Of a stretch of 64,000 nt of DNA, positions 26,897-35,922 are shown in pieces. Position 1 is the first letter of the stretch; every line of letters starts with the position of its first letter. Below the pieces are notes generated by a model. It saw nothing but the letters and a program-made list of their open reading frames with translations. It was not told the origin of the DNA and did not search any database. The DNA is taken from positions 39,320 to 103,319 of the forward strand of contig CAWDMN010000041.1 of NCBI GenBank assembly GCA_963803155.1, written 5' to 3'. Made by a program: the position numbers and the translations under genes. The stretch comes from CAWDMN01 sp963803155. GTDB taxonomy: Bacteria > Acidobacteriota > Terriglobia > Versatilivoradales > Versatilivoraceae.

Positions 26897-29512
26897 TCAG
26901 ACTTTCTTTTTCATCTCATTCAGCGTTTGCAAGGCCTGCAGAGGAGTCAAGCTATCCAAATCCAGCTTCCGCAATTCCTGCAGCACTTCATGATCTTCCA
27001 ACACAAAAAGGCTCATTTGAGCCGGTGAAGAGGACCTTTTGCGCTTGTAATGGCGGGTCAGATGGTCGCTGATTTCATGCTCACCTTCTTCATGCCGTCG
27101 CAGTATTTCGCGGGCACGGGTCAACACCAGGGGCGGCAACCCCGCTAGTTTGGCCACTTCAATTCCATAGCTTTTGTCAGCGCTGCCGGGTTCGACCTTT
27201 CGCAGAAACACAATCTCATGCTCTCCTTCGCGCACCGAGACATGATAATTCTTCACACCCGGCAACAGATCGGCCAATTCCGTCAACTCGTGATAATGAG
27301 TGGCAAAAAGCGTCTTGGCTTGAGTGTGGTGGTGAAGATACTCCACCACGCTCCAAGCGATGGAAAGACCATCGAAGGTGGCCGTTCCCCGGCCAATTTC
27401 GTCCAGGATAATGAGACTTCGAGGCGTCGCCGTGTTCAAAATGACGGCTGTTTCGGTCATCTCGACCATAAAGGTGGAACGTCCTCGCGCCAAATTATCG
27501 CTGGCCCCGATGCGGGTAAAGATCCGGTCGACAATGGGCAGTTCGGCGGAATCTGCCGGCAGGAAAGAGCCCATCTGGGCCAAAATGGAAAACAGCGCGG
27601 TCTGCCGCAGATAGGTGGATTTCCCACCCATATTGGGTCCCGTTATCACCAGGATCTGATCTGAAGAATCGTTGAGATAAAGGTCGTTGGGGATGAATCG
27701 CCCCGTGGGGAGCTGGTCTGAAAGGCGCTCGATGACCGGGTGCCGGCCATTGCGGACCACACAATCTCCACTCTCTTTCAGCATCGGCTTGACATATCGC
27801 CAGGTGTGAGCAATTTCGGCCAGAGCAATCAACACATCCAATTGCGCCACTGCCTGGGCTGTCCGCCTGATGCGGCTCCCCTCGAGGTTGATGGTTGCCC
27901 GCAATTCACAAAAGAGGACGTATTCGATTTCAGTAATCCGCTCTTCGGCGCCCAGAACTTTTCGCTCATAATTTTTCAATTCAGGCGTGGTGAAGCGTTC
28001 GGCGCCCACCAGCGTCTGTTTCCGCTCATAATCCGGCGGAGCCATCGCCAGGTTTGATTTGGTGATTTCAATATAATATCCGAATATATTGTTGAATTTC
28101 ACCTTGAGGTTGGAGATGCCGGTACGTTCCCGTTCCCGGGCTTCCAAGCTGGCAATGAATTGCTTGCCGGAAGTGCTAATGCCTCGGAGGTCATCGAGTT
28201 CCGGATGAAATCCGTCGCGGATCAGACCGCCTTCCGTCAAAACCACGGGAGGATTATCCTTGAGCGTTTGTCCGATTCGGAGAGCCACATCCGTCAGGGG
28301 ATCGCACTCCTGCTCAAGCGAAGACAATCGCTCCGCCCCAAGACCCCGCAAAAGGCCTTTGATCGCGGGAATCTGTTCCAGTGAACATTTGAGAGTAATC
28401 AAATCCCTCGCATTTGCCGTCAAGAGAGAGATTTTCGACAACAACCGTTCCATATCGTATACACGGCGCAGCAATTCTTTGAGCTGCTCGCGGTCCATCA
28501 GCCGGTCTTTGAGTTCCCCAATCGTAGCTTGTCGCGCTTCGATTTCCGGCAGCTGAATTTCCGGACGCAACAGCCAATTCTTCAAGAGACGCGCCCCCAT
28601 GCCAGTCGAGGTTTGATCCAGGCAACGGATCAAGGTGGCTTCGCGGGATCCATCAAACAAAGATTCCAGCAATTCCAGGTTCCTCACCGTGGACTGATCG
28701 AGCACCATCGCATCGCTCCAGTCGTAATACCGGAGAGTGGAGATATGGCCTAATTTGTTTTTCTGAGTTTCCCGCAGATAATGCAGAATGGCGCCTGCGG
28801 CTGAAATGGCTAACGGCTTATGGTGACAACCAAAGCCCTCCAGGCTCAAGACGCCAAAATGGTCTGTCAGTAACTGCCGGGCATAGTCCGTCTCAAAAGT
28901 CCAATCCTCCGCCGGTGATTTGGCCATGGGCAGATTCTGCAGCCAGGCTTGCGCGGCATACCGTGCCCCTCCCGGATAAATCACCTCTTTGCACTGCAGA
29001 CGGTCCAACTCGGTCAACAGTTGTTCGCCGGCATTTTCTCCGGAAAACTCCGTCACCCGGAACTCTCCAGTCGATAAATCAACTGAAGCCAGTCCAACCC
29101 CTTCCTCTGTTTTTAGAAAAGCGCTGAGGAAATTATTGCTACGAGGCTCGAGCAGGTTGCCGTCCGCCACCGTACCCGGCGTCACCACGCGGGTAACCTC
29201 CCGCCGGACCAACTTCTTGGCCAGCTTGGGGTTCTCCACTTGATCACAAATGGCCACCTTATAGCCCTTGCGAATCAGGCGGGCGATGTAACCATCCGCC
29301 GCATGGTAAGGAACCCCGCACATCGGCACGGTAATTCCTTTTTCCTTGTTCCTCGAAGTGAGCGTAATCTCACACTCCCGCGAGGCAGTCACGGCATCTT
29401 CAAAGAACATTTCGTAGAAGTCCCCCAACCGGAAAAAGAGCAAGGCTTGCGGATGTTCTTTCTTGATCCGATGATACTGGGCCATCATAGGAGTAGTTGG
29501 TTCGGTGTTCAT
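26897..29512 (-). CDS. mutS: DNA mismatch repair protein MutS
   Basis: An 871-residue protein, full length for MutS. The mismatch-reading Phe-x-Glu motif lies in LGDFYEMFFEDA near residue 29-40; connector, lever and clamp domains follow; Walker A is ITGPNMGGKSTYLRQ at about 620-634, Walker B is IILDEIGRGTATFDG, and the helix-turn-helix dimerisation end follows, with a short C-terminal tail. It recognises mispairs and recruits MutL. No mutL is in the window. The start ATG at 29512 gives MNTEPTTPMMAQYHRIK; a ribosome site is weak, and M9 or M10 are possible alternatives. tsaB is divergent 289 bases away. Confidence 0.96.
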   Translation of the reverse strand: MNTEPTTPMMAQYHRIKKEHPQALLFFRLGDFYEMFFEDAVTASRECEITLTSRNKEKGITVPMCGVPYHAADGYIARLIRKGYKVAICDQVENPKLAKKLVRREVTRVVTPGTVADGNLLEPRSNNFLSAFLKTEEGVGLASVDLSTGEFRVTEFSGENAGEQLLTELDRLQCKEVIYPGGARYAAQAWLQNLPMAKSPAEDWTFETDYARQLLTDHFGVLSLEGFGCHHKPLAISAAGAILHYLRETQKNKLGHISTLRYYDWSDAMVLDQSTVRNLELLESLFDGSREATLIRCLDQTSTGMGARLLKNWLLRPEIQLPEIEARQATIGELKDRLMDREQLKELLRRVYDMERLLSKISLLTANARDLITLKCSLEQIPAIKGLLRGLGAERLSSLEQECDPLTDVALRIGQTLKDNPPVVLTEGGLIRDGFHPELDDLRGISTSGKQFIASLEARERERTGISNLKVKFNNIFGYYIEITKSNLAMAPPDYERKQTLVGAERFTTPELKNYERKVLGAEERITEIEYVLFCELRATINLEGSRIRRTAQAVAQLDVLIALAEIAHTWRYVKPMLKESGDCVVRNGRHPVIERLSDQLPTGRFIPNDLYLNDSSDQILVITGPNMGGKSTYLRQTALFSILAQMGSFLPADSAELPIVDRIFTRIGASDNLARGRSTFMVEMTETAVILNTATPRSLIILDEIGRGTATFDGLSIAWSVVEYLHHHTQAKTLFATHYHELTELADLLPGVKNYHVSVREGEHEIVFLRKVEPGSADKSYGIEVAKLAGLPPLVLTRAREILRRHEEGEHEISDHLTRHYKRKRSSSPAQMSLFVLEDHEVLQELRKLDLDSLTPLQALQTLNEMKKKV

Positions 29513-29801
29513 GGGTTATAAAGAGTCGAGTGATTTGGGGTCAGAAGCCAGCAAGCAGCAGACGATAGACAAGAGAGAATGAACCTCAATGCCAAAAAGG
29601 GGTCAATTTTTCCAATTGCCAAACAATGATTATCTGACACTCGCTTTTACTCAAAGTCCATTACCTACTGGCACTGCCTATTGTCTACTGTTCGGGCGCC
29701 ACTTAATTCATTGTTTTCACAAGCCCGCCAAGTATATAATCTTAGTTGGCCAGTGTCAATGAATGCCGCTTCCTGTCTGGATCTCGAAGGGATTCTTACC
29801 C

Positions 29802-30500
29802 ATGAATCAGTTGCCTGCCCACATTCTCAGCTTTGATACTTCCACCAGTTCGGGAAGCGTTGTGCTTTCGCGCGGGGAGAAACTCATAGGCGAGATTAAT
29901 CTGGAAGCTCCCCCGACGCATTCGGTCCGCCTGTTGCCAGGGATTGAATATTTGTTGACCTTCTCCGAAGTTTCTCTGGAGAGAGTTGACGCCTTTTCCG
30001 TCATTGTCGGTCCCGGATCCTTTACCGGCCTTCGCATTGGCTTGACCACTTTGAAAGCTTTGGCGCAAAGTCAGCAAAAGCCAGTGATTCCCATTACCAC
30101 GTTTGAGGCGTGGATTGAAAAATTCTCCTGCCGCGCCGGTTGGATCGCTCCCTGGATTGATGCCCGCCGCAACGAGGTTTATCATACCTTGCTTCATAGA
30201 GATCCTGAGGCGATCACTAATCCCGCACCCGCGGGTGTTGGCCGCCCTGAGCAAATCTTGCCCTTAATATCCCCTGAGAAAGTCCTATTTGTGGGTGATG
30301 GGGCGCTCCATCACCGGGATAAGATCGAGGCACAAAACCGGCCGGGGTGGCGAATCGAGGAATCTGATTTTTATCTGGGAAGGGCCATGGCCCGAGTCGC
30401 CTGGCGGAAATATCAAGCAGGGGAAATCACCACCGCCGCGGAAATCTCCCCTCTCTATCTGCGAAAATCGGATGCGGAGCTGGCCTGGAAAGAATCATGA
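29802..30500 (+). CDS. tsaB: tRNA threonylcarbamoyladenosine biosynthesis protein TsaB (YeaZ)
   Basis: A 232-residue inactive ASKHA-fold partner of TsaD in the t6A-forming complex. Signatures: ILSFDTSTSSGSVVLS near the N-terminus, PTHSVRLLPGIEYLL, and VGPGSFTGLRIGLTTLKALA. The chosen ATG at 29802 has GAAGGG upstream; an ATG 39 bases earlier is in frame. It overlaps rimI by four bases (ATGA), the classical tsaB-rimI pairing in bacteria. TsaC of the same pathway is encoded at 24.1 kb. TsaD and TsaE are not in the window. Confidence 0.93.
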   Translation: MNQLPAHILSFDTSTSSGSVVLSRGEKLIGEINLEAPPTHSVRLLPGIEYLLTFSEVSLERVDAFSVIVGPGSFTGLRIGLTTLKALAQSQQKPVIPITTFEAWIEKFSCRAGWIAPWIDARRNEVYHTLLHRDPEAITNPAPAGVGRPEQILPLISPEKVLFVGDGALHHRDKIEAQNRPGWRIEESDFYLGRAMARVAWRKYQAGEITTAAEISPLYLRKSDAELAWKES

Positions 30501-31024
30501 GACTCTCCTTACGGATGATGCAGGAGACAGACCTGTCTGCCGTGGTCGCCATTGAAAACAGCTGGTCTTATCTCAGCAAATGGGGAATCCCTGGATTTCA
30601 TTCTGCCCTCGCCCATCCACATACATATTGCTGTTTGGTCGCGGAAATAATTCCCGCGTTGGAGACTCCCGGCGAGGAAAAGTTAAAATTCCCTGAACCA
30701 AGCAATTCAGCCCTCCCCGTGCTGGCGGGTTTTGCGGTGTTGGGATTGATGCCGGATCACGCCGAACTTTGCGATATTGTTGTGTCACCGGAATTTCTTG
30801 CCCAAGGAGTTGGACAAGCCCTGTTGAATCACTGTTTTGATCTCACGCTGGAGCGCCAGCTTCCGGTCCTGTTTCTGGAAGTCCGTCAGTCAAACCAACG
30901 GGCCATCCGGTTTTATAAAAAGAATGGATTCGAAATCATTTCTACTCGCAAACACTACTACGTCAACCCAAGTGAGGACGCTTGGGTCATGCGGAAAAAG
31001 TGGTCGGAAGAATCTCATTCATAG
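30497..31024 (+). CDS. rimI: ribosomal protein S18-alanine N-acetyltransferase RimI
   Basis: A 175-residue GNAT acetyltransferase. The acetyl-CoA loop is VSPEFLAQGVGQALL (about 96-110), followed by LFLEVRQSNQRAIRFYKKNG (126-145), which is close to the RimI consensus. It should acetylate the N-terminal Ala of ribosomal protein S18. A 20-residue insert around 50-72 (rich in Pro and Glu) makes it a little longer than the usual 150 residues. It is translationally coupled to tsaB by ATGA. Confidence 0.88.
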   Translation: MRLSLRMMQETDLSAVVAIENSWSYLSKWGIPGFHSALAHPHTYCCLVAEIIPALETPGEEKLKFPEPSNSALPVLAGFAVLGLMPDHAELCDIVVSPEFLAQGVGQALLNHCFDLTLERQLPVLFLEVRQSNQRAIRFYKKNGFEIISTRKHYYVNPSEDAWVMRKKWSEESHS

Positions 31025-31162
31025 CTTCCTAAAGCCGCGACACTCGTCAATCTCAAATCAAGTTTCGAGCATTACCATCAGAGCATCCATATAATGCGAG
31101 ACAAAGTCTTGCGAATCGATCTCTTTCGTAACGGCATGGGGTTCCCTCTCTTTAAGCATCCC

Positions 31163-31194
31163 CTCCCCCGTCTCGCTCATCTCAAACGGGGGAG
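31163..31194. repeat. short inverted repeat
   Basis: CTCCCCCGT and ACGGGGGAG are perfect complements across 14 bases, 130 bases after rimI. There is no T-run. Similar CCCTCTCCCC-type hairpins occur as dispersed repeats in many bacteria; transcription termination is possible but not shown. Confidence 0.45.
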
Positions 31195-31262
31195 AGGTCA
31201 ACCATATCGACTAAAATCCCCGGCCATTTACGGCATTACATTTTTTCTGGAAAGGCAAATAA

Positions 31263-31718
31263 ATGTTTATTCAATCCCTGATTTTCCTTTTGCTCCTTAA
31301 TCTATCGCCAGCGGAGGTTCAAAAGCCCAAAAGCTCCGACGCAACCTCGGAAAAGTCGCAGGATATTCGAAGACTGATGGAATTGACTGGATCAAAAAAA
31401 CTGGGGGAACAGGTGCTCGATCAAATGTTTCTCCAGCTTAAGGGCCAGTTGCCCAAAGTGCCTGAAGTGTTTTGGCGGGAAACGCGGCAATCCCTCAATA
31501 TCAACGAAATGCTCGAATCAATGGTTCCGGTCCATGCCAAGTATTTCACGGATGGAGAGGTAAAGGAACTGATCCGCTTCTATGAATCCCCCATTGGCCG
31601 AAAGCTCACCGAAGTCACTCCCAAAATTTCCGAGGAAAGCATGGTGGAGGGACAAAAGTGGGTCCTCAAGACCGGACAAATGATCGAAAAGAAGTTGGAC
31701 AACGCCGGTTATAAATAG
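31263..31718 (+). CDS. secreted DUF2059-domain protein
   Basis: A 151-residue exported protein: an N-terminal signal peptide (residues 1-17), then helices ending in the DUF2059 pattern YFTDGEVKELIRFYESPIGRKL (about 97-118), in which FYESPxGRKL is the hallmark. The function of the family is unknown; members are periplasmic or secreted. GGAAAGG lies about 10 bases upstream of the ATG. It is the first of four same-strand genes (31.3-35.5 kb) whose products all belong to the envelope. Confidence 0.82.
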   Translation: MFIQSLIFLLLLNLSPAEVQKPKSSDATSEKSQDIRRLMELTGSKKLGEQVLDQMFLQLKGQLPKVPEVFWRETRQSLNINEMLESMVPVHAKYFTDGEVKELIRFYESPIGRKLTEVTPKISEESMVEGQKWVLKTGQMIEKKLDNAGYK

Positions 31719-31743
31719 AGTCCATGGATGAAGCACCTTTTAT

Positions 31744-31835
31744 TGTAGGATCGCAAGCTAGAAGTGCGTTATGCGTCGGGAATAACTTATCTTGAGCTTG
31801 ATGGGTTATGCGCTGACGCGCTTATTCACCCAACA
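31744..31835 (+). repeat. family D intergenic repeat, degenerate
   Basis: It opens TGTAGGATCGCAAGC and contains CTTGATGGGTTATGCGCTGACGCGC, sharing GTAGGAT and the TGATGGGTTA/TAACCCATCA block with the copy at 18785-18895 but in partly opposite order. Confidence 0.45.
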
Positions 31836-31964
31836 AAAAGCCCTTTTTTGACTTGGTGGACGGACTCTTCATAATTGTGGGAACAATTAGGGGACTCGTC
31901 TCGTTAATAAAATTGTCGCCCACATGGGGGGCTGCCTCCCTTTTATTCAAAGAAAGGAATCCTG

Positions 31965-32258
31965 ATGACGAGACACAAGTTGGCACTGGCTTTCCTGTTG
32001 TTCTGCTTGATCCTGCTGACCACGGGATGTTTGCCGGGGGACGGCGCAAGCACGCGATCAAATCCGGCGGGATTCTTTTCGGGCATATGGCATGGATGGA
32101 TTGCCCCAGTATCCCTGGTCCTGGGATTTTTCAATCGGACGATTCGCATCTATGAACCGCTGAATTCGGGCTGGTGGTACGATTTGGGGTTTTATGGCGC
32201 CGTCATTGGAGGATTTGGCGGCATCTCACTGATTCGGCGAAAATCACGACGGAATTAA
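31965..32258 (+). CDS. small lipoprotein with C-terminal membrane helix
   Basis: A 97-residue protein. A lipoprotein signal (LLTTGCLPG, Cys about residue 22) is followed by a Trp/aromatic-rich middle (GIWHGWIAPVSLVLGFF) and a second hydrophobic segment (YDLGFYGAVIGGFGGISL) before a basic tail. I recognise the general type: small conserved membrane proteins with WHGWIAP-like motifs occur in several phyla without known role. GAAAGGA precedes the ATG. It lies between the DUF2059 gene and the beta-strand repeat lipoprotein. Confidence 0.72.
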   Translation: MTRHKLALAFLLFCLILLTTGCLPGDGASTRSNPAGFFSGIWHGWIAPVSLVLGFFNRTIRIYEPLNSGWWYDLGFYGAVIGGFGGISLIRRKSRRN

Positions 32259-32330
32259 ACGGGGAACATCAAACATGAAATTCCTTCACTCTTATTTGTC
32301 GGAAAATTTGCTCGTCCACAAGGGGGCATC

Positions 32331-33065
32331 ATGAAAAGCCTTGGAATGGGAAAAAGGAAATCGCTGGGATTGTTGTTTGTGCTCACTTTGTGCCTGCTGG
32401 CCTTCACTGCTTGTATTGAAGTGCCCGTGGGCGACACCCAAATCGATCCTCAATCCGTCGAGTTGGGCAATGCGAAAAATGTCGAGGTGGAATTGCACAT
32501 TGGCGTGGGACATTTGCGTCTTGCGGGGGGCGCCAAAAAACTGCTGGAGGGTGAATTTGTCTACAATGTGGCGCGCTGGAAGCCGGAGTTGAAGTACGAG
32601 GTTTTCGGGGAAAACGGGAAGCTTACCGTTCGCCAACCTGAAAGTCATGGAGCGCCCACCGGTGGTAGAACCAAAAATGAATGGAACCTCAATCTAAACG
32701 AAAAAGTGCCTCTCAATTTGCAGGTGGAACTTGGAGTGGGAAAGAGCGAATTGGAATTGGGCTCTCTGAATTTGAAACAGTTGGATGTCCACACGGGGGT
32801 CGGAGAGTGCACCCTCGATTTGAGCGGCGACTGGAAACAGGATTTGAGGGCGGACATCGACGGCGGAATCGGCCAGGTCACGCTTCGTTTGCCCGCGCAG
32901 GTGGGTGTGCAGGCGGAAGTGGATAAAGGGATTGGCGGCATACATGCCCGTGACTTTAAAAAGGAAGGGAACAGTTATCGAAACGAGGCCTACGGGAAAT
33001 CCAAGGTAACTCTTTATCTCCGCATTAAAGCCGGAATCGGAGAGGTCCGGTTGGAATTGATTTAA
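32331..33065 (+). CDS. lipoprotein with repeated beta-hairpin (toastrack/DUF4097-like) domain
   Basis: A 244-residue lipoprotein: signal with lipobox LLAFTAC, then a beta-rich domain built of short repeats centred on G-[VI]-G. Visible copies include HIGVGHLRL, LGVGKSELEL, TGVGECTLDL, GGIGQVTLRL, KGIGGIHARD and AGIGEVRLEL. This periodicity is typical of toastrack domains (DUF4097 and LiaF C-terminal relatives), which sit on the outer face of membranes in envelope-stress systems. It ends 24 bases before the ADOP permease gene, so the two are probably co-transcribed. A remnant of a second copy of its 3' end lies at 35630-35722. Confidence 0.8.
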   Translation: MKSLGMGKRKSLGLLFVLTLCLLAFTACIEVPVGDTQIDPQSVELGNAKNVEVELHIGVGHLRLAGGAKKLLEGEFVYNVARWKPELKYEVFGENGKLTVRQPESHGAPTGGRTKNEWNLNLNEKVPLNLQVELGVGKSELELGSLNLKQLDVHTGVGECTLDLSGDWKQDLRADIDGGIGQVTLRLPAQVGVQAEVDKGIGGIHARDFKKEGNSYRNEAYGKSKVTLYLRIKAGIGEVRLELI

Positions 33066-33089
33066 ACCGCAACCGCAAGAGGAAGACAT

Positions 33090-35528
33090 ATGGTATTTCG
33101 GAACTTTCGTTACGGGCTGCGGCTGCTAGGCCGCAACCCGGGATTCTTCGCTATTATTCTATTCACCCTGGCGCTCGGAATTGGCGCCAACAGCGCTATA
33201 TTCAGTGTTTTTTACACGGTGTTGTTGCGTCCATTGCCTTATCGCGATCCGGATCGGTTAGTCGCTTTGGAATCAGTCACGCCTGCCCCTCTCTTAAAGG
33301 TCATCGGAATAGATCGCGGCGCAACATGCCCCGCTGCTTACCTGGAATGGAAACGTCAGAACCAGGTTTTTGAGAAAATGTCGGCCTTTGCTCCTCTGGG
33401 AGACTTCAATGGATGCGTGGTGAACCTGGGCAAAGAGCCGTTACAAGTGAGCGGTAGTAAGGTTTCTGAGGATTTTTTTCATGTGCTGGGGGTAAAACCC
33501 ATTTGCGGACGCACTTTTTTGCCGGATGAGTTTCAATCCGGCAAAAACCGAGTTTTGATTTTAAGCTACGGATTTTGGCGGCTTCATTATGCCGAAAGGC
33601 AAGACGTGCTTGGGCAAACCATGCGGGTGAACGGAATCCCCCATACCATTGTCGGGGTCATGCCCGCCGGATTTAATCTGGACTTCAAGGTTCTCGATAT
33701 CAAAAACTTGAAAATCAGACCTGCCTTGTGGGCTCCAATGGACATGTCCGCTGAATCTGTAAATCGGGACAATCATTTATTGAGTGTTATCGCGCGCCTT
33801 AAACCTGGCATCTCCCTGAAACGCGCTCAGGCCGATATGGCCGTGATTGCCCACGGCCTGATGCGGCAGTTTTCTGAATTCGAAGCGGGTTGCGACATTG
33901 CGGTCGACCCCCTGGATAAATCACTGCGAGGAGAGCATCGCTTCCCCTTGCTGATCCTGCTGCTGGCCTCAGGCCTGTTGCTTTTGATCGCCTGCATCAA
34001 TATTGCCAACCTGATGCTGGCCCGGGCGATCAAACGCGAAAAAGAAATGGTCATTCGTTCTGCTTTGGGCGCCGGAAGGAACCGGATATTGGGCCAGCTT
34101 TTGAGCGAAGGCTTGATGCTTTCCTCGCTCGGTGGAGGGCTTGGCTTGCTTTTGGCCTTTGGTGGACTCCGCCTGTTGAATGCATTTTGTCAGGACTTCC
34201 ACTTCGACTGGCCCCCCGCTCAAATCAATGCCTCCGTTCTGGCTTTTACCGTTCTGGTCTCCTTGTTCACCGGCACGGTGTTTGGATTGGCGCCTGCCCT
34301 GCACATTTTTCAAACCAATCTGCTGGAACAGCTCAAGGAAGGGGGCCGCAGTGCTTCTCAAGGAGCAGGCAAACTTCGGCTCAGCCGCATGCTGGTGGTC
34401 TCGGAAGTGACCCTTGCCATGATGTTATTAATAGGGGCAGGTCTGCTCTGGAAAGGCTTCCAGCGGCTTGGTCACACTGATCCCGGCTTTAGCGCCAAGA
34501 ACATCTTGACCCTGGTGGTTCGTCATACTCAACCCGAGCAGGTGAATTTATTTCCCCAGGTAATGAGCCGCATTCAAACGCTTCCCGGAGTCCAATCGAC
34601 TGCCATGACCAGCAATATTCCCGCTTCCGGCGGGGGATATGGCTGGGGTTTCCAAATAGAGGGGCGCCCAGTCCCAGAGGGGGAAGGAGCTGTTGTCCCT
34701 CATGCACAAATGGAATTCGTCAGCCCTCATTATTTCTCGACTCTATCCATTCCCTTAAAGCGCGGCCGCTTCCTCGCGGAACAGGATTCCGCCGCGGCTC
34801 CAGCCGTGGTGGTGATTAATGAGACGATGGCCCGGAGATTCTGGGGAGATCAGGATCCAATGGGGCAGCGCATTCATTTGGGTCCTTCCTGGCGAACCAT
34901 TGTCGGCATTGTAGGCGATGTCCGGCAAAATAGTCTGGCCGAATCCCCCGAGCCACAAGCTTACATCTCCTGCTTCCAACACTTCCAGGGCGACATCCAA
35001 CTGGTGGTGCGCACCGCCATTGATCCGCTCAACCTGGTGAATGCCGTGCAGAAGGAGGTGCGGCGGCTCTATCCGGAACAGCCCATTGTTTCGGTCCGCA
35101 CTCTGGAAAAAGTGCTGGCGGAAGACACCGCGACTCTTCGGCTGCTGATGTCCCTTATGGGAGGATTTGCCTCCTTGGCTTTGATATTGGCAGTGGTAGG
35201 CATTTATGGGGTGCTCTCTCATTTAGTGGGACAGCGCATACGGGAAATCGGCATTCGTATGGCTTTGGGGGCGCAACAACGTGACGTGCTTCGACTCGTG
35301 CTCGGGCATGGTTTGCTGTTGGTTCTGGTTGGAGAAGCTTTGGGGATCGTAGCCTCGTTGGCGGTCACGCGAGTTTTGGCAGGCATGCTTTTTGAAGTGA
35401 CTCCCACCGATCCCTCGACGTTTGCCGCTACCTCCCTGCTAATGTTGGCCATTGCAATGCTGGCGTGTTATCTGCCAGCCCGTAAGGCCGCCCGACTGGA
35501 TCCGCTTGTAGCGCTGCATAGCGAATAA
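33090..35528 (+). CDS. ADOP-type (MacB-like) ABC transporter permease
   Basis: An 812-residue tandem MacB/FtsX permease, paralogous to the one at 3.2-5.7 kb: FTLALGIGANSAIFS near 26-40, a first MacB core domain, helices near 290-310, 345 and 400, RMLVVSEVTLAMMLLIGAGLL at about 430-450, a second core domain, and a final helix trio with REIGIRMALGAQQRDVLRLV. As with the other copy no ATPase gene adjoins it. AGGAAGA precedes the ATG. The toastrack lipoprotein gene is 24 bases upstream; a functional link (substrate capture or stress sensing) is inference. Confidence 0.9.
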   Translation: MVFRNFRYGLRLLGRNPGFFAIILFTLALGIGANSAIFSVFYTVLLRPLPYRDPDRLVALESVTPAPLLKVIGIDRGATCPAAYLEWKRQNQVFEKMSAFAPLGDFNGCVVNLGKEPLQVSGSKVSEDFFHVLGVKPICGRTFLPDEFQSGKNRVLILSYGFWRLHYAERQDVLGQTMRVNGIPHTIVGVMPAGFNLDFKVLDIKNLKIRPALWAPMDMSAESVNRDNHLLSVIARLKPGISLKRAQADMAVIAHGLMRQFSEFEAGCDIAVDPLDKSLRGEHRFPLLILLLASGLLLLIACINIANLMLARAIKREKEMVIRSALGAGRNRILGQLLSEGLMLSSLGGGLGLLLAFGGLRLLNAFCQDFHFDWPPAQINASVLAFTVLVSLFTGTVFGLAPALHIFQTNLLEQLKEGGRSASQGAGKLRLSRMLVVSEVTLAMMLLIGAGLLWKGFQRLGHTDPGFSAKNILTLVVRHTQPEQVNLFPQVMSRIQTLPGVQSTAMTSNIPASGGGYGWGFQIEGRPVPEGEGAVVPHAQMEFVSPHYFSTLSIPLKRGRFLAEQDSAAAPAVVVINETMARRFWGDQDPMGQRIHLGPSWRTIVGIVGDVRQNSLAESPEPQAYISCFQHFQGDIQLVVRTAIDPLNLVNAVQKEVRRLYPEQPIVSVRTLEKVLAEDTATLRLLMSLMGGFASLALILAVVGIYGVLSHLVGQRIREIGIRMALGAQQRDVLRLVLGHGLLLVLVGEALGIVASLAVTRVLAGMLFEVTPTDPSTFAATSLLMLAIAMLACYLPARKAARLDPLVALHSE

Positions 35529-35629
35529 CGGAGAGTCCCCAGTTTCAAATCGGAATTTTATGGGCCGGGAAGAAGACGCGTCCCGCCTCTTTGCTCGCAT
35601 TTCGAGTCTGGTGGAAAGCATTCGATGGG

Positions 35630-35722
35630 GCATACGGGAAATCCAAAGGGACTCTTAATCTCCGCATTAAAGCCGGGATCGGGGAAATCAGGTTGAAATT
35701 GATTAAGGGAAATTTCTCTTAA
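35630..35722 (+). pseudogene. remnant of a duplicated toastrack lipoprotein gene (3' end only)
   Basis: This segment encodes AYGKSKGTLNLRIKAGIGE and then IRLKLIKGNFS before a TAA. It is nearly identical to the C-terminus of the lipoprotein encoded at 32331-33065 (AYGKSKVTLYLRIKAGIGE). Homology stops abruptly at about 35630 upstream. There is no start codon or ribosome site, so this is a gene remnant flanking the permease gene. Confidence 0.8.
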
Positions 35723-35884
35723 TTTTAGATTCTGCTGCAAAACCCCCATCTGAAGCCAATTTCATCGATTCGAGGGGGATCTAAAATCTATCTCCACCTT
35801 AAGAAAATGCAATGGTGAGCCTCTAAACGAGAAAAGTTTTTTCACAATTTTTTCCGACGAGGTTTTGCAGCAGAATCAATTTTA
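35721..35884. mobile_element. MITE-like element with 17-bp terminal inverted repeats and 7-bp target duplication
   Basis: GATTCTGCTGCAAAACC at 35728-35744 and its exact reverse complement at 35861-35877 bound a 150-base element. The sequence AATTTTA flanks it on both sides (35721-35727 and 35878-35884), as expected for a target-site duplication. The inside has no open frame of note. These are the marks of a miniature inverted-repeat element moved by a transposase encoded elsewhere. It sits exactly at the stop codon of the gene remnant at 35630-35722. The parent insertion-sequence family is not identifiable from these ends by eye. Confidence 0.82.
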
Positions 35885-35922
35885 ATGAGGACCTTGGAGT
35901 ACCCGCAAATTTTTTGCCCCTC

